DNA of 64,000 nt from Hoeflea sp. YIM 152468 (GCF_029210485.1 NZ_JARGET010000029.1:1-64000), one strand, 5' to 3'; numbered from the stretch's first letter, positions 49,485 through 62,286 are shown. Notes: generated by a model not told the origin, from the sequence alone. Translations and numbers: made by a program.

Positions 49485-50911
49485 GCAGCCCCCTCGCCGT
49501 GCGCCGGAAGCGGGAGCGCCGCCAGTTCCTTGGGCAACTGGTTGGCCCATTGGGAAATGGTGCCGGCGCCGAGGCAGACGACGAAGTCACCCGGCTGCGC
49601 GATCTCGGCGATCAGCGGCGCAAGTGCTGCCGGGCCGTCGATCAGCCGCGCATCGCGATGGCCGGCAGCCTTTATGCTCGAAACCAGCGTGTCCGAATTG
49701 ATGCCCTCGATTTCATCCTCGCCCGCAGCATAGACCGGCGCCATGATCACCGTGTTGGCTTGGTTGAAGCAGGCCGAAAAATCGTCAAACAGACTTTCAA
49801 GCCGGGTGTAGCGATGCGGTTGCGCCACCGCGATCACCCGTCCCTGACAGGCATCGCGGGCAGCCGACAGCACCGCCTTAATCTCGACCGGGTGGTGCCC
49901 GTAATCGTCAAAGATTTCGGCACCGTTCCAGCTCCCGGTATGGGTGAACCGGCGCTTGACCCCGCCGAACTGGCTCAGTCCCTTGGCAATCTGCCCGGGC
50001 GTCAGGCCCAACTCGAACGCCACCGCGATCGCCGCCACAGCGTTGGAGACATTGTGCTTGCCCGGCATCGGCAGCCGCAAGTCCTTGAGCTCGACAGTTT
50101 CCCCGGTCTTGCGGCTGTTGATCACCACGTCGAAGATCGAAGCCGGTCCATCCATGCGATGGTTGCAAAAGCGCACGTCCGATTGCGGATTTTCGCCATA
50201 GGTGATGACCCGCCGGTCCTCGATGCGCGACACCAGCGCCTGCACTTCAGGATGATCGAGGCACATCACGCCAAAGCCGTAAAACGGCACGTTCTCGACA
50301 AATTGCCGGAACGCGGCGCGGACAGCATCAAACGTGCCGTAATGATCCAGATGCTCCGGGTCGATATTGGTGATCACGGCGATGTCGGCGGGAAGTTTGA
50401 GGAACGTGCCGTCGCTCTCGTCGGCCTCGACCACCATCCATTCGCCGTCGCCCATGCGCGCATTGGTGCCATAGGCATTGATGATGCCGCCATTGATCAC
50501 GGTGGGATCAAGCCCGCCGGCGTCAAGCAGCGCGGCGACCATCGAGGTGGTCGTGGTCTTGCCATGGGTGCCGCCAATGGCGATGGCGTTGCGGAAGCGC
50601 ATCAGTTCGGCCAGCATTTCGGCCCGGCGCACCACCGGCAGAAGCTGCTCGCGCGCAGCGACAAGTTCCGGATTGTTCTGCTTGATCGCGGTCGAGACCA
50701 CCACCACTTCGGCGCTGCCGAGATTGGCCGCCGAATGGCCGATATAGACCTCAATCCCCTTGTCGCGCAGTCGCTGCACATTGGCGCTTTCGGACTGATC
50801 CGACCCCTGCACCTTGTAGCCCAGATTGTTCAGCACTTCGGCAATACCGCTCATGCCGATGCCGCCGATGCCGACAAAATGCACCAGGCCTATGGTTTGT
50901 GGCATCTTCAT
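49481..50911 (-). CDS. murC: UDP-N-acetylmuramate--L-alanine ligase
   Basis: A 476-residue Mur ligase. The N-terminal [12 protein letters not shown] is the UDP-binding motif of Mur[10 protein letters not shown] (114-122) is the ATP loop. It adds L-Ala to UDP-MurNAc in the cytosol. Both ends overlap neighbours by four bases (murG upstream, murB downstream). Confidence 0.97.
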   Translation of the reverse strand: MKMPQTIGLVHFVGIGGIGMSGIAEVLNNLGYKVQGSDQSESANVQRLRDKGIEVYIGHSAANLGSAEVVVVSTAIKQNNPELVAAREQLLPVVRRAEMLAELMRFRNAIAIGGTHGKTTTTSMVAALLDAGGLDPTVINGGIINAYGTNARMGDGEWMVVEADESDGTFLKLPADIAVITNIDPEHLDHYGTFDAVRAAFRQFVENVPFYGFGVMCLDHPEVQALVSRIEDRRVITYGENPQSDVRFCNHRMDGPASIFDVVINSRKTGETVELKDLRLPMPGKHNVSNAVAAIAVAFELGLTPGQIAKGLSQFGGVKRRFTHTGSWNGAEIFDDYGHHPVEIKAVLSAARDACQGRVIAVAQPHRYTRLESLFDDFSACFNQANTVIMAPVYAAGEDEIEGINSDTLVSSIKAAGHRDARLIDGPAALAPLIAEIAQPGDFVVCLGAGTISQWANQLPKELAALPLPAHGEGAA

Positions 50912-52035
50912 GCGGGCGAGCTCCTGAATTGATCAACACTGATGCCCTCCGCAATAGCTTCTGCCAGATTGGCAAGCAAGCGCGCAGCATCAGGTTTTCC
51001 CGTGGCCTGGGCCGCCGCAGCGGTTGCCGCCAGTCCGGCCGGGTCTTTCATGCGGTCGGCGATCATGTCCGACAGAAGCTGTGCGGTCAGGTCGGACTGC
51101 TTGACCACGCTGGCCCCGCCCTTGGCCATCAGGGCCTGGGCATTGGCGGCCTGATCATGATCGAGCGCATGCGGGTAAGGCACCAGTATCGCCGAGCGGC
51201 CGATCACCGCGATCTCCGAGACGGTGGACGCCCCCGAACGCGAGATCACCAGATGCGCCGCACCGATGCGGGCTGCCATATCGGTGAAGAACGGCGAAAC
51301 CTCGGCCTTGATACCAAGCTCTTCAAGCCGCGCCCGGACGTGGGTTTCGTCTTCGGGACGCGCCTGCTGGGTCAGTTCCAGCCGCGCCCTGAGCGGATCG
51401 GGCAACAGCGCGATGGCCGAGGGAACCGCATCGGTAAAGAACTGCGCCCCCTGGCTGCCGCCAAACACCACCAGCCGGAAGGTTTCACCGTCCTCGGAGG
51501 GGATGTAGGGAATCGCTGCGGCGGCAATCACTTCAGGCCGCACCGGGTTGCCGGTAATCACCAGCTTGCTGGCATGAGCCCCCTTGCCTTCAGGCAAGAA
51601 CCCGCCGGCGATGGCCTTGACCCGTGACGCCAGCGCCCGGTTGGCGCGTCCCATCACCGCATTCTGTTCATGCACAAGCGTGGGCAGGCCGGCATTCGAG
51701 GCCGCCAGCAATGGCGGGATGGTCGGGTATCCGCCAAAGCCGATCACCGCATCCGGCCGGATCTCGCGCAACAGGGCGCCTGCCTCGCGCACCCCCTTGA
51801 ACAGCGTCCACAAGGATTTGACCAGCTTGACCGGGTTCTTCGAGCCGATGGTTGCCGAGCGCACCACATGGATCTCGGAGGCCGGAAACTTGCCTGAAAA
51901 CCGTTCCGCCCGGCTGTCGGTGACCAGATGCACCCGGTGGCCGCGCGCGGTCAATTCATGCGCCAGGGCTTCGGCCGGAAACAGATGTCCGCCGGTGCCG
52001 CCTGCCGACAACAAAAACAGTTTCGGTTCCATCAT
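50908..52035 (-). CDS. murG: UDP-GlcNAc:lipid I N-acetylglucosaminyl transferase
   Basis: A 375-residue GT-B glycosyltransferase that makes lipid II at the inner membrane. It has [16 protein letters not shown] at the N-terminus and [11 protein letters not shown] plus [12 protein letters not shown] in the nucleotide-sugar domain. Two consecutive ATGs (52035, 52032) are possible starts; four bases separate them from the ftsW stop. Confidence 0.96.
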   Translation of the reverse strand: MMEPKLFLLSAGGTGGHLFPAEALAHELTARGHRVHLVTDSRAERFSGKFPASEIHVVRSATIGSKNPVKLVKSLWTLFKGVREAGALLREIRPDAVIGFGGYPTIPPLLAASNAGLPTLVHEQNAVMGRANRALASRVKAIAGGFLPEGKGAHASKLVITGNPVRPEVIAAAAIPYIPSEDGETFRLVVFGGSQGAQFFTDAVPSAIALLPDPLRARLELTQQARPEDETHVRARLEELGIKAEVSPFFTDMAARIGAAHLVISRSGASTVSEIAVIGRSAILVPYPHALDHDQAANAQALMAKGGASVVKQSDLTAQLLSDMIADRMKDPAGLAATAAAAQATGKPDAARLLANLAEAIAEGISVDQFRSSPA

Positions 52036-52039
52036 CACG

Positions 52040-53194
52040 CTATTCCGCCGCCACACTTGCCGCCGGCCGGTAGATGGTGCGTGGCTGCGCCCGGCTTTCG
52101 GGCCTGCGCCGGGTCAGGGCCAGGACGAAACCGGCGGTGATTGCGGTTGCGATCATCGACGAGCCGCCATAGGAAATCAGAGGCAGCGTCATGCCTTTGG
52201 CGGGCAGCAATTCGAGATTGACGCCGATATTGATGAAGGACTGGAAACCGATCGCCAGCGACAGTCCGGCGACCGCCAGCCGGGTGAAATCATCCTGTTC
52301 GCGTCCGGCGCGGATCAGCCCGCGAATGACGACAAAACCAAACAGCGCCACAAGCACCATGCAGAACACGATGCCAAACTCCTCGGCCGCGACGGAAAAG
52401 ACGAAGTCGGTGTGACTGTCCGGCAAGATTCGCTTGATCGTGCCTTCACCCGGGCCCTGGCCCAGCCAGTCGCCCCGGATGATCGCCTCGCGCGCGGTAT
52501 CGACCTGAAAACTGTCACCTTCGCCAAACAGGAAGCCGTTGATGCGTTCGGCCACATGCGGGAACACCAAATAGGCGGCGATGAAGCCGGCAATGGCCAC
52601 CCCGCCAAGCAGCGTGATCCAGAACCACGACATTCCCGCCATGAAGAACATGCCGCCCCAGATCATCGCGGTCAGCATCGTCTGGCCCAGATCCGGCTGC
52701 GCCACAAGCAGGGCGGCAACGATGCCGAACAGGATGATGGCAAACAGATTGCCGGGGATTTCGGGATGCCGCGACCGCTCCGAAAACAGCCAGGCGCAAA
52801 TGATGACGAAGGCAGGCTTCATGAATTCCGAGGGCTGAACCGAAATGCCCAGCACAGAGACCCAGCGGCGCGAGCCCTTGATCTCGACACCTATAAACAG
52901 CGCCAGAATCATCATGGCGATCGAAACCATCAGGGTCACCAGCGCCACCCGGCGCACCTGTCGCGGGCTGAAGAACGAAACCCCGACCATCACCGCCAGG
53001 GCGGGCAGCAAAAACACGCCGTGACGCTCGACAAAGTGGAAGCTGTCGAGGCCGAGCCGCTCGGCCACAGGCGGGCTGGCGGCGAATGAAAGCATCAGCC
53101 CGATTCCCATCAAGCCGACAAAGGCTGCCAGGAAAAGGCGGTCGATGGTCCAGAACCAGTCCGCGACCGGTCCACGTTCAACGCGGCTAACCAT
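52040..53194 (-). CDS. ftsW: Lipid II polymerase FtsW
   Basis: A 384-residue SEDS protein with about ten helices. The catalytic region near QPDLGQTM and the C-terminal segment [11 protein letters not shown] are typical. It polymerises septal peptidoglycan with FtsI. The ATG at 53194 has GGAGA upstream and overlaps murD by eight bases; an in-frame ATG at 53218 lies inside murD. Confidence 0.96.
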   Translation of the reverse strand: MVSRVERGPVADWFWTIDRLFLAAFVGLMGIGLMLSFAASPPVAERLGLDSFHFVERHGVFLLPALAVMVGVSFFSPRQVRRVALVTLMVSIAMMILALFIGVEIKGSRRWVSVLGISVQPSEFMKPAFVIICAWLFSERSRHPEIPGNLFAIILFGIVAALLVAQPDLGQTMLTAMIWGGMFFMAGMSWFWITLLGGVAIAGFIAAYLVFPHVAERINGFLFGEGDSFQVDTAREAIIRGDWLGQGPGEGTIKRILPDSHTDFVFSVAAEEFGIVFCMVLVALFGFVVIRGLIRAGREQDDFTRLAVAGLSLAIGFQSFINIGVNLELLPAKGMTLPLISYGGSSMIATAITAGFVLALTRRRPESRAQPRTIYRPAASVAAE

Positions 53195-54608
53195 GGTGTT
53201 CTCCAATGTTGTCGGCATCGATCAGCATTTCGATATCAGCCAGACCCGACACCAGGCTGACGTAGGCATCGCCCCTGACCTCGAAATTGCGGTACTGATC
53301 GAAACTGGCGCAGGCTGGCGACAGCAACACAGCCGGCATCTCGGCCGCGTCCTGCGCCGCATCCCGCGCAGCGGCGGCAACCGCCTTGCCCAGTGTGCCG
53401 GAAATCTCGAAATCGGCATGAGCGCCGATCGCCGCGGCAAATCCAGCCGCCGCCTCGCCGATCAGATAGGCCTTGGCGATACGCGGAAAGAAAGGCTCCA
53501 ATGCGGCAATCCCGCCCTCCTTGGGCAAGCCGCCGGCGATCCAGTAGATCGGTTCGAAGCTTTGCAGCGCCGGCGCCGCGGCTTCGGCGTTTGTGGCCTT
53601 GGAATCATTGACAAAGACCACACGTCCACGCCGCGCGACCGGCTGCATCCGGTGCTTGAGGCCGGGAAAGGTGGCGAGACCGGCACGGATCTCATCGTCA
53701 CTCAACCCAACCGATTGGCACGCGGCAATCGCCGCAGCCGCGTTCTGCGCATTGTGGGAGCCGCGCAATGTGGCAATCGGGCCGAGATCGACAAGATCAT
53801 GCACCTGCCCGTCCTGCGCCTGCCGGATCACCGAACCTTGCGCAAACAGGCCACTTGCCAGTGGCTGATCCTTGGAAACGCGTCTGAGCTGGCGTCCCTG
53901 GAGTTCCAGCCTGTCGGCAATCCCGCGGCACCAGGCATCATCGACACCGACAATTGCCACGTCGCTATGCGCAACCAGCCGCGCCTTGATGTCGGCATAA
54001 TGCTGCATCGACCCGTGCCGGTCGAGGTGATCGGGTGTGAGGTTGAGCAACAAACCGGTGCTCGGGTCGAGCGATGGCGCCAGATCGATCTGATAGGATG
54101 AGCATTCGACAATATGAACCCGGTCAGCCGCCGCCGGCGCAAGGGTCAGCACGGCCGTGCCGATATTGCCGCCCAATTGCGCATCCCGGCCGCTATGCGC
54201 CACCAGATGGGCAATCAGCGCAGTGGTGGTGGACTTCCCGTTGGTTCCGGTAATGGCGATGAACGGGCTCCCGGGCGCATGCGCCCGCCGTTCGCGCACA
54301 AAAATCTCGATGTCGCCGATGATCTCGACGCCGTGGCGGGTGGCAAGCTCCACCGTCCAGTGCGGCTTGGGATGGGTCAGCGGCACGCCCGGCGCAAGAA
54401 CCAGCGTCGTGATCGAGCTCCAGTCCAGGCCGCGAAGATCGGCAACAGCGATCCCTGCCGCGCGCGCTGCCTCCACCTGGGCGGGATTGTCGTCCCAGGC
54501 CGAGATCTCTGCGCCGCCGGCAGCGAGCGACTTTGCCGTGGCAAGTCCCGATCCGCCCAGCCCGAACAGCGCTACCCGCCGGCCCTGAAATGTTGACGCC
54601 GCAATCAT
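53187..54608 (-). CDS. murD: UDP-N-acetylmuramoyl-L-alanine--D-glutamate ligase
   Basis: A 473-residue Mur ligase with the [10 protein letters not shown]-terminal Rossmann motif, the ATP loop GTNGKSTTT (121-129) and NDSKATN in the central domain. It adds D-Glu. The ATG at 54608 has GAGG upstream and lies three bases after the mraY stop; a TTG directly before it is also open. Confidence 0.96.
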   Translation of the reverse strand: MIAASTFQGRRVALFGLGGSGLATAKSLAAGGAEISAWDDNPAQVEAARAAGIAVADLRGLDWSSITTLVLAPGVPLTHPKPHWTVELATRHGVEIIGDIEIFVRERRAHAPGSPFIAITGTNGKSTTTALIAHLVAHSGRDAQLGGNIGTAVLTLAPAAADRVHIVECSSYQIDLAPSLDPSTGLLLNLTPDHLDRHGSMQHYADIKARLVAHSDVAIVGVDDAWCRGIADRLELQGRQLRRVSKDQPLASGLFAQGSVIRQAQDGQVHDLVDLGPIATLRGSHNAQNAAAAIAACQSVGLSDDEIRAGLATFPGLKHRMQPVARRGRVVFVNDSKATNAEAAAPALQSFEPIYWIAGGLPKEGGIAALEPFFPRIAKAYLIGEAAAGFAAAIGAHADFEISGTLGKAVAAAARDAAQDAAEMPAVLLSPACASFDQYRNFEVRGDAYVSLVSGLADIEMLIDADNIGEHHG

Positions 54609-54611
54609 CAA

Positions 54612-55715
54612 CTACCTCAACTTCAGCGTCGCGAGACCGATCATCGCCAGCCCGACCGAAATGATCCAGAACCGGACCACGACCTGGCTTTCGGTCCAGC
54701 CAAGTTTTTCAAAATGATGGTGGATCGGCGCCATCAGAAACACCCGTTTGCCGGTCAGCTTGAACCAGGCCACCTGGATGATCACCGACAGCGCCTCGAT
54801 GACGAACAGGCCGCCGATGATCACCATGACAACCTCGTGCTTGGTGGCCACCGCCACCGTGCCGATGAGGCCGCCAAGCGCCAACGATCCGGTATCGCCC
54901 ATGAAAATCGCCGCCGGCGGCGCATTGAACCACAAGAACCCCAGTCCGGCACCGATCACCGCGCCGAGGATCACCGCCAGTTCACCGGTGCCGGGAACAA
55001 AATGGATTTGCAGGTAATTGGCAAACACCGCGTTGCCGGCGAGATAGGCAATCGCGGCGAAGGAAGCGGCTGCGATCATCACCGGAACGATGGCCAGACC
55101 ATCGAGGCCATCGGTGAGGTTGACCGCATTGCCGGCCGAAACGATCACGAAGGCGCCAAAGGCGATGAAGAACCAGCCCAGATCCAGCAGCAGGTTCTTG
55201 AACACCGGAAAGGCGACCGACGAGCCGAAAGCCGCCCCGTTGACCGTCGACGCCGCCATCGAGGCCTGCATGATGAAGAACACCGCCACACCGGCGATGA
55301 TGAACTCCAGTCCCAGCCGCGCCTTGCCGGAAAAGCCCTTGTCGCTCTGCTTGGTGACCTTGAGGTAGTCATCGTAAAATCCGATGGCGCCAAAGCCGAG
55401 CGTGACCAGCAGGGTCGTCACCACATAGACGCTCGACAGGTCGGCCCACAGCAGCGAGGATCCGACGATGCCGGCCAGGATCATCAGTCCGCCCATGGTC
55501 GGCGTTCCGGCCTTGAGGAAATGGGTCTGCGGTCCATCGGCGCGGATCGGCTGTCCCCGCCCCTGACGCACCTTCAGCGAGGCGATGATTCGGGGACCAA
55601 ACAGAAACACGATCAGCGCCGCGGTAAACATCGACGCACCGGTTCTGAATGTGATGTATCTGAAAAGATTGAAAAACTGGACCGTGTCCGCCAAATCTAC
55701 CAACCAGATGAGCAT
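54612..55715 (-). CDS. mraY: Phospho-N-acetylmuramoyl-pentapeptide transferase
   Basis: A 367-residue membrane enzyme with ten helices that makes lipid I from UDP-MurNAc-pentapeptide and undecaprenyl phosphate. Conserved: [39 protein letters not shown] and APIHHHFE (Mg2+ and catalytic aspartates/histidines). Confidence 0.97.
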   Translation of the reverse strand: MLIWLVDLADTVQFFNLFRYITFRTGASMFTAALIVFLFGPRIIASLKVRQGRGQPIRADGPQTHFLKAGTPTMGGLMILAGIVGSSLLWADLSSVYVVTTLLVTLGFGAIGFYDDYLKVTKQSDKGFSGKARLGLEFIIAGVAVFFIMQASMAASTVNGAAFGSSVAFPVFKNLLLDLGWFFIAFGAFVIVSAGNAVNLTDGLDGLAIVPVMIAAASFAAIAYLAGNAVFANYLQIHFVPGTGELAVILGAVIGAGLGFLWFNAPPAAIFMGDTGSLALGGLIGTVAVATKHEVVMVIIGGLFVIEALSVIIQVAWFKLTGKRVFLMAPIHHHFEKLGWTESQVVVRFWIISVGLAMIGLATLKLR

Positions 55716-55738
55716 AAACCTCGGTCCCCTGCGCTGTT

Positions 55739-57172
55739 TTAATCTTGAGCGCTGCTCTCGGGCAGCGCAGGATACTTGTCAAGCAACGCCTTGACGATAC
55801 GTCCAAAACCAATTCCGAGCGATGATTTGATCATCACCACATCGCCATCCCGCAGCACCGTCGTGAGATAGTCGGCCAATCCGCTGGCATCGTCACGGTA
55901 CACGGTTTCGATATCGGTGCCCAATTCGTTGCGCAATGCGGCCATTTCAGGTCCGGCGAGGCAGACCAGATCGACACCGGCCTCGCGCAAGGGCGCCGCC
56001 AGATCGCGATGCACCCGCTCGGCAAAGCGACCCATCTCCAGCATGTCTCCGAGCACGGCGATGCGCCGTCCCCTCAGCCGGACCGGCGCATCGCGCAGCA
56101 GGTCAAGAGCCGCCCGCATCGAGGCCGGGTTGGCATTGTAGCTTTCATCGATCAGGGCAAACGAGCCTCCGTCGACTTTCAACGTGTGTCGCGCACCGCG
56201 GCCCTTTTCGGCCGAAAGACCGGCCAGCGCATGGATTGCCTTGGCCAGGTTCGCGCCCACCAGGTGCACGGCGCCGATCACGGCCAGCGCATTCTGAACC
56301 TGGTGACGCCCGGGTGCGCCGATCTTGACGGCAACTTCCTCCTCGCCGATCCGCGCGGTGATGGTCGAGCACTCGGGCAAGAGCTTGCAATTGAGCAGCC
56401 GGAACTCCGCCTTGGCGTTGTCGCCAAAGGAATGTGCATGGGCCACGCCGAGTTCGGCGGCGCGTTTTTTCAACCAGCCGTATTTTTCGTTGTCACGGTT
56501 GAGAAGCAGGTGACCGTCCTCGACCAGACCTTCCATGATCTCGGACTTGGCCGCGGCAATTTCGTTCAGATTCTTGAAATTGCCCATATGCGCGGCGGCG
56601 ATTGTGGTGATGATTGCCACATGCGGCTTGACCATCTTTGCAAGGGGGCGGATTTCATCCGGATGGTTCATGCCGATTTCGAACACGCCATAGGCGGCGC
56701 TCGCGGGCATCCGGGCCAGCGTCAGCGGAACGCCCCAGTGATTGTTGAACGAGGCGACTGCGGCGTGAACCTCACCGCTCGGCTCAAGCGCGCGGCGCAA
56801 CATTTCCTTGCTCGAGGTTTTGCCCACCGAGCCGGTGACGGCGATAATTCTGGCCTCGGACCGCGCGCGGGAGGCGCGGGCCAGATCCTCAAGTGCTGCC
56901 AGCACATCGGTAACGACGATCATCGGTGCGGTCAGCCGGCCAAGCGCCGGCAATTTCGATTCCGCCACCACCAGCAGGCTCGCACCATTGGCAATGGCGA
57001 CACTGGCGAAATCATGGCCGTCGAAACGGTCACCCTTGATGGCGAAGAAGACATCGCCTTCGCCCACCGTGCGGCTGTCGATCGAAATGCCGTTGACGCC
57101 TTCGGGCAAAGCGCCGACAGGTCGGCCTTCCATGGCGGCGGTCATCTCTTGCGAGGTCCATAAATGGCTCAT
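55739..57172 (-). CDS. murF: UDP-MurNAc-tripeptide--D-alanyl-D-alanine ligase
   Basis: A 477-residue Mur ligase. It has GISIDSRTV near the N-terminus, the ATP loop GSVGKTSSK (114-122) and [11 protein letters not shown] in the central domain. It attaches the D-Ala-D-Ala dipeptide made by Ddl, completing the pentapeptide. ATGA overlap with murE. Confidence 0.96.
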   Translation of the reverse strand: MSHLWTSQEMTAAMEGRPVGALPEGVNGISIDSRTVGEGDVFFAIKGDRFDGHDFASVAIANGASLLVVAESKLPALGRLTAPMIVVTDVLAALEDLARASRARSEARIIAVTGSVGKTSSKEMLRRALEPSGEVHAAVASFNNHWGVPLTLARMPASAAYGVFEIGMNHPDEIRPLAKMVKPHVAIITTIAAAHMGNFKNLNEIAAAKSEIMEGLVEDGHLLLNRDNEKYGWLKKRAAELGVAHAHSFGDNAKAEFRLLNCKLLPECSTITARIGEEEVAVKIGAPGRHQVQNALAVIGAVHLVGANLAKAIHALAGLSAEKGRGARHTLKVDGGSFALIDESYNANPASMRAALDLLRDAPVRLRGRRIAVLGDMLEMGRFAERVHRDLAAPLREAGVDLVCLAGPEMAALRNELGTDIETVYRDDASGLADYLTTVLRDGDVVMIKSSLGIGFGRIVKALLDKYPALPESSAQD

Positions 57173-58635
57173 GCCCGCTCTCCCAGAGCCTTGCGGATTT
57201 CCGCATGATCGGAGAACGGCAGCACCCTGTCGCCGATCGTCTGCCCCTCTTCATGCCCCTTGCCGGCCACGATCAGCGTGTCCCCGGCCTGCAACATCGA
57301 GATCGCCTGCCCGATAGCCTCGGCGCGATCGCCGATCTCGCTGGCGCCGGGCGCCGCCGCGATGATCTCGGCCCGAACCGTTGCCGGGTCTTCCGACCGC
57401 GGATTGTCATCGGTGACGATGACGACATCGGCCAGCCGTGTGGCGATTTCACCCATGATCGGGCGCTTGCCGCGATCCCGGTCACCACCGCAGCCGAACA
57501 CCACCATCACCCTGCCTGTGGTGAACGGTCGCACTGCCGCCAGCACATTCTCCAGTGCCTCGGGCTTGTGGGCATAATCGACATAGACCGGCGCGCCATT
57601 GGCCGTCGAACCGATCAGTTCAAGCCGGCCCGAGGCGCCGGTCAGATGATCGAGCGCGGCCATCACCTTGTCGGCCGATGTGCCGGTGGCAATCGCCATG
57701 CCGGCTGCCACCAGCGCATTGGAAATCTGGAAATCGCCGGCCAGCGGCAGATGCACCTCGAAGATCCGGCCATCCATATGGATTTCGGCAATCTGTTTGT
57801 GGCGCAGATGTTCGACCCGCTTGAGGGTCAAAAAGCCGCCCTTGCGGCCAACGGTCAGCACCCGCGCCCCGGCGCGCTCGGCCACCTCGACCGCCCGTTG
57901 CGACCAGGGGTCATCGGCAAAGATCACCGCCGGCGCCCCCTTGGGCAGCAGCGTCGCAAACAGCCGCATCTTGGCGGCCATGTAGTCATCCATGGTCGGA
58001 TGGTAGTCCATGTGATCACGGCCCAGATTGGTGAACCCGGCAACGCTCAAGCTCACACCGTCGAGGCGGCGCTGGTCGAGGCCATGACTGGAGGCCTCCA
58101 TCGCCGCGTGGGTCACGCCGCCGCTGGCCAGTTCGGCGAGCAGCCGGTGCAGCGCCACCGGATCGGGGGTGGTCAGGGTGCCGTACTCGGCTCGTCCCGG
58201 CGCCGTCACCCCGGTGGTGCCAAGCATCGCCGCCTGTTCGCCGGCCTGAGCCCAGATCTGGCGCAGGAACGAGGCCACCGAGGTTTTGCCGGCGGTGCCG
58301 GTGACCGCAGCCATGACCCGAGGTTGAGGTCCGAAAAACGCTGCAGCCATCCGCGCCAGCACCAGCCGGGGATCTTCCGTCCGCAACACCGGTACGATGA
58401 TCTCAGGCAATGCGGCGTCTTTGGCCGCAACCACTGCCACGGCGCCTTTGGCGACCGCCTGCGCGGCAAACCGGGCACCGTCGGTCTTTACCCCGGCCAG
58501 CGCGAAAAACAGACAGCCGGGTGCGGCCGCCCGGCTGTCGGCCGTCAAGCCGGTGACAGACAATTCGAGATCCGCTTCAGACGAAGCGGCCAGTGTTCCG
58601 GCGGGAAGGGCGGCGATCAACGCGGACAGTTTCAT
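57169..58635 (-). CDS. murE: UDP-MurNAc-L-Ala-D-Glu--meso-diaminopimelate ligase
   Basis: A 488-residue Mur ligase. [16 protein letters not shown] is the UDP-binding part and GTAGKTSVA (about 112-120) the ATP loop, with Ala instead of the usual Asn. The DNPR motif (about 410) specific for meso-diaminopimelate is present, as expected for a Gram-negative wall. It lies 77 bp after ftsI. Confidence 0.96.
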   Translation of the reverse strand: MKLSALIAALPAGTLAASSEADLELSVTGLTADSRAAAPGCLFFALAGVKTDGARFAAQAVAKGAVAVVAAKDAALPEIIVPVLRTEDPRLVLARMAAAFFGPQPRVMAAVTGTAGKTSVASFLRQIWAQAGEQAAMLGTTGVTAPGRAEYGTLTTPDPVALHRLLAELASGGVTHAAMEASSHGLDQRRLDGVSLSVAGFTNLGRDHMDYHPTMDDYMAAKMRLFATLLPKGAPAVIFADDPWSQRAVEVAERAGARVLTVGRKGGFLTLKRVEHLRHKQIAEIHMDGRIFEVHLPLAGDFQISNALVAAGMAIATGTSADKVMAALDHLTGASGRLELIGSTANGAPVYVDYAHKPEALENVLAAVRPFTTGRVMVVFGCGGDRDRGKRPIMGEIATRLADVVIVTDDNPRSEDPATVRAEIIAAAPGASEIGDRAEAIGQAISMLQAGDTLIVAGKGHEEGQTIGDRVLPFSDHAEIRKALGERA

Positions 58636-58712
58636 GAAGTGCTCGGGTCTTTCGTTAAATTGGCGGGTGGTTTTCGATCATGATGGGAGATGCCTGCCCG
58701 CCGCATGTGTTT

Positions 58713-60449
58713 TCAGTATGACAAAGTCAACTCTTGCGCGCCATTTCCGAAGTGCGGCTTCACCCCAAGAAAGGCGGCCGACCGGCGGACGATCGCGCTG
58801 ACCATCGGGGCAGCATTGAGACCGGCAGTGGCTGAAGATTTCCCTTCCTCGGGCTTGGGTTCGTCTATGACCACCAGCACCACATATTCCGGTTTGTCGA
58901 TCGGAAACGCGGAGAGAAAGGCATTGAACCGCACTGCCGACGAATAGCGGCCATTGACCACTTTCTCTGCCGTGCCGGTTTTTCCGCCGACATGGAAACC
59001 TTCGACATCGGCGCGCCGGCCCGAACCCTGGGTGACGTTCAGCTCCATCAGATCGCGCATGCTTTTGCTGGTGCTTGGATCTATCACCTGAACGGCGACC
59101 TTTTCAGCCTCGTCAACGCTGCGCGGCAGGAAGGTCGGCTCGATCAACTTGCCGCCGTTCATCAATGCGGCGGCCGCAACTGCAGTCTGCAGCGGTGTGG
59201 TGGAAACACCGTGACCAAAGGAAATGGTGATTGAATTGATCTTCTTCCAGACCGAAGGCTGGTTCGGTGTCGCCACCTCCGGCAGTTCCGTTTGCATGCG
59301 GGTCAGCAACCCCATCCGGGTCAGGAACTCCTTGTGTCCGTCGATCCCGACCATGTCCGCCATCCGGGCCGTGCCGATATTGGACGAGTAGATGAAGATC
59401 TCGGGGACGGTCAGCACCCGGTTCTTGCCATGGAAATCCCTGATGGTGAATCCACCGATGCGGATCGAGCCGCGCGCATCGAAGGAATCGGTGATTTTCA
59501 CCTTGCCCGAATCCAGCGCCATCGCCGTGGTAAAGGCCTTGAAGGTGGAGCCCATCTCGTAGGTGCCGGCCGACATCCGGTTGAGCCGGTCCTTCTGCAA
59601 CGCTTCAACCGGATTGTTCGGATCGTAATCAGGCAACGACGACATGCCGACCACTTCGCCGGTATGGATATTGAGCACGACCGCCGCAGCGGCAATCGCC
59701 TTGTAGCGATCCATGGCGGCCGCGAGTTCATCGCGCACCACATGCTGCACTCTCAGGTCGAGCGACAGCCGCACTGGCTCGAGGTCCTCGTTGATCGTCA
59801 ATCCGGCCGCCGCCAGCGCGCCAAGCCCCTGCCCGTCGACGAATTTCTCCATCCCGGCAATGCCCTTGTTGTCGATATTGACATGGCCGATCACATGCGA
59901 AGCCGTTGGCCCGCCGGGATAGAACCGCCGTGTTTCGGGCCGGAACCCGATACCGGGAATGCCCAGCGACAGGATCTGGCTCTGCTGTCTCGGCGTCAAT
60001 TGCCGTCTGAGCCACTGGAAGCGGGAGTTGGACGACAATTTGCGATGGATGCCGCGCATGTCGAGATCAGGCAGCACGGTGGCAAGCAGCTCGACCGCTT
60101 CGTCGGCGTCGACAATCTTGTTGGGTTCGGCAAACAGCGACACGGTGCGGATATCGGTCGCCAGAACTTCGCCATTGCGGTCGAGAAGATCCGGGCGCGA
60201 GATCAGCAACTGGTCCGCCCTCGCAATCGAGGAGACCGTCTCCGGCGAGCGCAAGCCGTACTGCACCAGGCGTCCGCCGATGACCGCATAAAACACGAAA
60301 AAGCAGCCGATGGCGATGAGAATGCGATTTTTCGCCTGCGCGCCTTGCGCCTTGCGCACCCCCTCGAATTCGCTTGCTGACCGGCTGCGGCTGCCTGCTG
60401 AGTTGCGTGCCGGACGAAGCCCGGCCAAGAATGCGCCCGGCTGTCTCAT
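58713..60449 (-). CDS. ftsI: Penicillin-binding protein 3 (FtsI), septal transpeptidase
   Basis: A 578-residue bitopic PBP: basic cytoplasmic N-terminus, one membrane helix (about 43-60), a PBP dimer domain, and a transpeptidase domain with SxxK at Ser301 (STFK), SSN (355-357) and KTG (490-492). It cross-links septal peptidoglycan. ATGA overlap with ftsL. Confidence 0.97.
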   Translation of the reverse strand: MRQPGAFLAGLRPARNSAGSRSRSASEFEGVRKAQGAQAKNRILIAIGCFFVFYAVIGGRLVQYGLRSPETVSSIARADQLLISRPDLLDRNGEVLATDIRTVSLFAEPNKIVDADEAVELLATVLPDLDMRGIHRKLSSNSRFQWLRRQLTPRQQSQILSLGIPGIGFRPETRRFYPGGPTASHVIGHVNIDNKGIAGMEKFVDGQGLGALAAAGLTINEDLEPVRLSLDLRVQHVVRDELAAAMDRYKAIAAAAVVLNIHTGEVVGMSSLPDYDPNNPVEALQKDRLNRMSAGTYEMGSTFKAFTTAMALDSGKVKITDSFDARGSIRIGGFTIRDFHGKNRVLTVPEIFIYSSNIGTARMADMVGIDGHKEFLTRMGLLTRMQTELPEVATPNQPSVWKKINSITISFGHGVSTTPLQTAVAAAALMNGGKLIEPTFLPRSVDEAEKVAVQVIDPSTSKSMRDLMELNVTQGSGRRADVEGFHVGGKTGTAEKVVNGRYSSAVRFNAFLSAFPIDKPEYVVLVVIDEPKPEEGKSSATAGLNAAPMVSAIVRRSAAFLGVKPHFGNGAQELTLSY

Positions 60450-60802
60450 GGCGTCACCGATCCGGTTGTCAACGTCGCATCTGTCTCGCCTTCGGCGATT
60501 TGCGGCTCGAAATCACTGGCCCGGCCGGGCAATTCGCCGGGAAGCGCCATTTGCGCCGCCTCAATCGTCTTGAGGCCAAGCTCGGCCTCGAACGCGGTCG
60601 ACAGCCGCTGTAGCCTGGAGGGCTGGTTGAGCAGGCTCCAATCGGCTTCCAGCAGGTCTATCGTTTCTTCCTGCAGCTTGATCTCCGCCTGCAGCTCACG
60701 CACGACGGACAGCTTGCCTTCAGCCGCATGCTTGATCTGGTAGGTGAGCGTGGCGGCCGCGATCATCGCGCAGACCAGCACCAGGTCAACAGTTCGCAAC
60801 AT
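60446..60802 (-). CDS. ftsL: Cell division protein FtsL
   Basis: A 118-residue bitopic protein with one N-terminal helix followed by a coiled coil with heptad leucines, a normal FtsL/LeuB-like layout. The sequence is poorly conserved, so the name rests largely on its place between rsmH and ftsI. It bridges FtsQ/FtsB to FtsI-FtsW. Confidence 0.9.
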   Translation of the reverse strand: MLRTVDLVLVCAMIAAATLTYQIKHAAEGKLSVVRELQAEIKLQEETIDLLEADWSLLNQPSRLQRLSTAFEAELGLKTIEAAQMALPGELPGRASDFEPQIAEGETDATLTTGSVTP

Positions 60803-60805
60803 GGC

Positions 60806-61831
60806 TCAGCCTCCTAACGCCGCGAGTGCAGCAAGATTGGGAACGGGAAGAATGTCGACGCTGGTCTTTCCCGCCGGTGCAGCGGTGCGCAGGCCGGCGC
60901 GAAGCTTGGCCGACCGGGCGCGTGGATTGAGCGCGCATTCGGCTTCGTCCGCCACGATCGGCTGCTTGCCGATCAGCGTAAAAATGGAGGCACGTTCGGC
61001 AACCATGGGCATGTGCCGCGAGCCCGAGACCTTTCCGGACCGGTCGAGAAAAAAGCGTTTGACGATACGGTCTTCCAGCGAATGAAAGCTGACCACAACC
61101 AGCCGTCCGCCCGGCTTGAGCGCACGCTCGGCGGCAAACAGCGTCTGCGCCAGTTCGCCAAGCTCGTTGTTGACGTAGGTTCTCAAGGCCTGAAACACTC
61201 GTGTCGCCGGATGGATCTTGTCCTGCTGGCGCCGTGGCGAGACCTTCTCGATCAGCCCCGCCAGTTGCCGGGTCGTGGCAAATGGCGCTTTCTGCCGCTC
61301 AGTCTCGATGGCACGGGCGATTCTGCCGGCGTGGCGCTCTTCGCCAAGTATGCCGAATATACGGGTCAGGTCCGAGACTTTGGCGCGGTTGACCACATCG
61401 GCCGCGCTGACGCCCGACTGTGCCATGCGCATGTCGAGCGGCCCGTCGCGCATGAAGGAAAAGCCGCGCTCGGCTTCGTCGATCTGCATCGACGACACGC
61501 CGATGTCGAGCACCACGCCATCAAGGCTGGCTTCCTCAACATGGTCGAGCAGGGCGGAAAATTGGTCATGAATGAGCTTCAGCCTGCCGCCGGATGCCGC
61601 AACCATGGCAGCACCGGCCGCGATGGCATCGGGATCGCGGTCAAAGCCTGTGACCTCAGCGCCCGCCGCCAGGATTGCCGCTGCATAGCCGCCGGCGCCG
61701 AAGGTGCCATCGACGATGGCCTCGCCGGGTTTCGGCGCCAGCGTCGCCAGAACATCCTGGAGAAGAACCGGAATGTGGCGGACCGGTCCGCCAGGAGCGT
61801 CAGTTTCACCGTCGCCCTTGTCCGCCACCAT
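60806..61831 (-). CDS. rsmH: 16S rRNA (cytosine1402-N4)-methyltransferase
   Basis: A 341-residue RsmH (MraW). [10 protein letters not shown] opens the protein. The SAM loop is [15 protein letters not shown], and [28 protein letters not shown] and [12 protein letters not shown] are clear signatures. It methylates C1402 of 16S rRNA. The ATG at 61831 has GGAG seven bases upstream and gives the family-standard N-terminus; the open frame runs further upstream across mraZ without family similarity. Confidence 0.97.
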   Translation of the reverse strand: MVADKGDGETDAPGGPVRHIPVLLQDVLATLAPKPGEAIVDGTFGAGGYAAAILAAGAEVTGFDRDPDAIAAGAAMVAASGGRLKLIHDQFSALLDHVEEASLDGVVLDIGVSSMQIDEAERGFSFMRDGPLDMRMAQSGVSAADVVNRAKVSDLTRIFGILGEERHAGRIARAIETERQKAPFATTRQLAGLIEKVSPRRQQDKIHPATRVFQALRTYVNNELGELAQTLFAAERALKPGGRLVVVSFHSLEDRIVKRFFLDRSGKVSGSRHMPMVAERASIFTLIGKQPIVADEAECALNPRARSAKLRAGLRTAAPAGKTSVDILPVPNLAALAALGG

Positions 61832-61857
61832 TCCGTTTCTCCATCCGTTGCGAACGG

Positions 61858-62286
61858 TCAGGAACTGGCCGTCCGTTCTTTCCGGGCCCGCGACTGCATT
61901 TCCTCGAATGCCGCCGGTTCCCAGAGCTGAAAATGATCGCCTCGCCCCGCGAACGTCACCCTGTCGGTGATGCCCGTGAAATCGCGAATGAAATCCGTCA
62001 CCAGAAGCCGTCCCTCGCCGTCGAGCTTCATGAACACGCCGCCGCCATGAATGAGCAGCGACATCTTGTTGGCCTCCGCCGAGAACGGATCCTGCGATCC
62101 GATCATCCGCTCGAAGCGTTCGAGCACCTCCGGCCCGGCCATCGAGACCGCCGGAAACACGAAATCCTGCCAGACGTAGAGCTCGTCGACAGCCGAACGG
62201 GCCAGAACAGAACGAAACATCGAGGGCACCGAAACCCGGCCCTTCGCGTCGATCCTGTTTGTCGCGTTCGACAGGAACCGGTTCAT
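61858..62286 (-). CDS. mraZ: Transcriptional regulator MraZ
   Basis: A 142-residue double-SpoVT/AbrB-fold protein: [18 protein letters not shown] in the first half and [25 protein letters not shown] in the second. It opens the dcw operon and, in other bacteria, binds TGGG repeats at its own promoter to repress it. Such repeats lie 170-210 bp upstream here. It is 26 bp before rsmH. Confidence 0.96.
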   Translation of the reverse strand: MNRFLSNATNRIDAKGRVSVPSMFRSVLARSAVDELYVWQDFVFPAVSMAGPEVLERFERMIGSQDPFSAEANKMSLLIHGGGVFMKLDGEGRLLVTDFIRDFTGITDRVTFAGRGDHFQLWEPAAFEEMQSRARKERTASS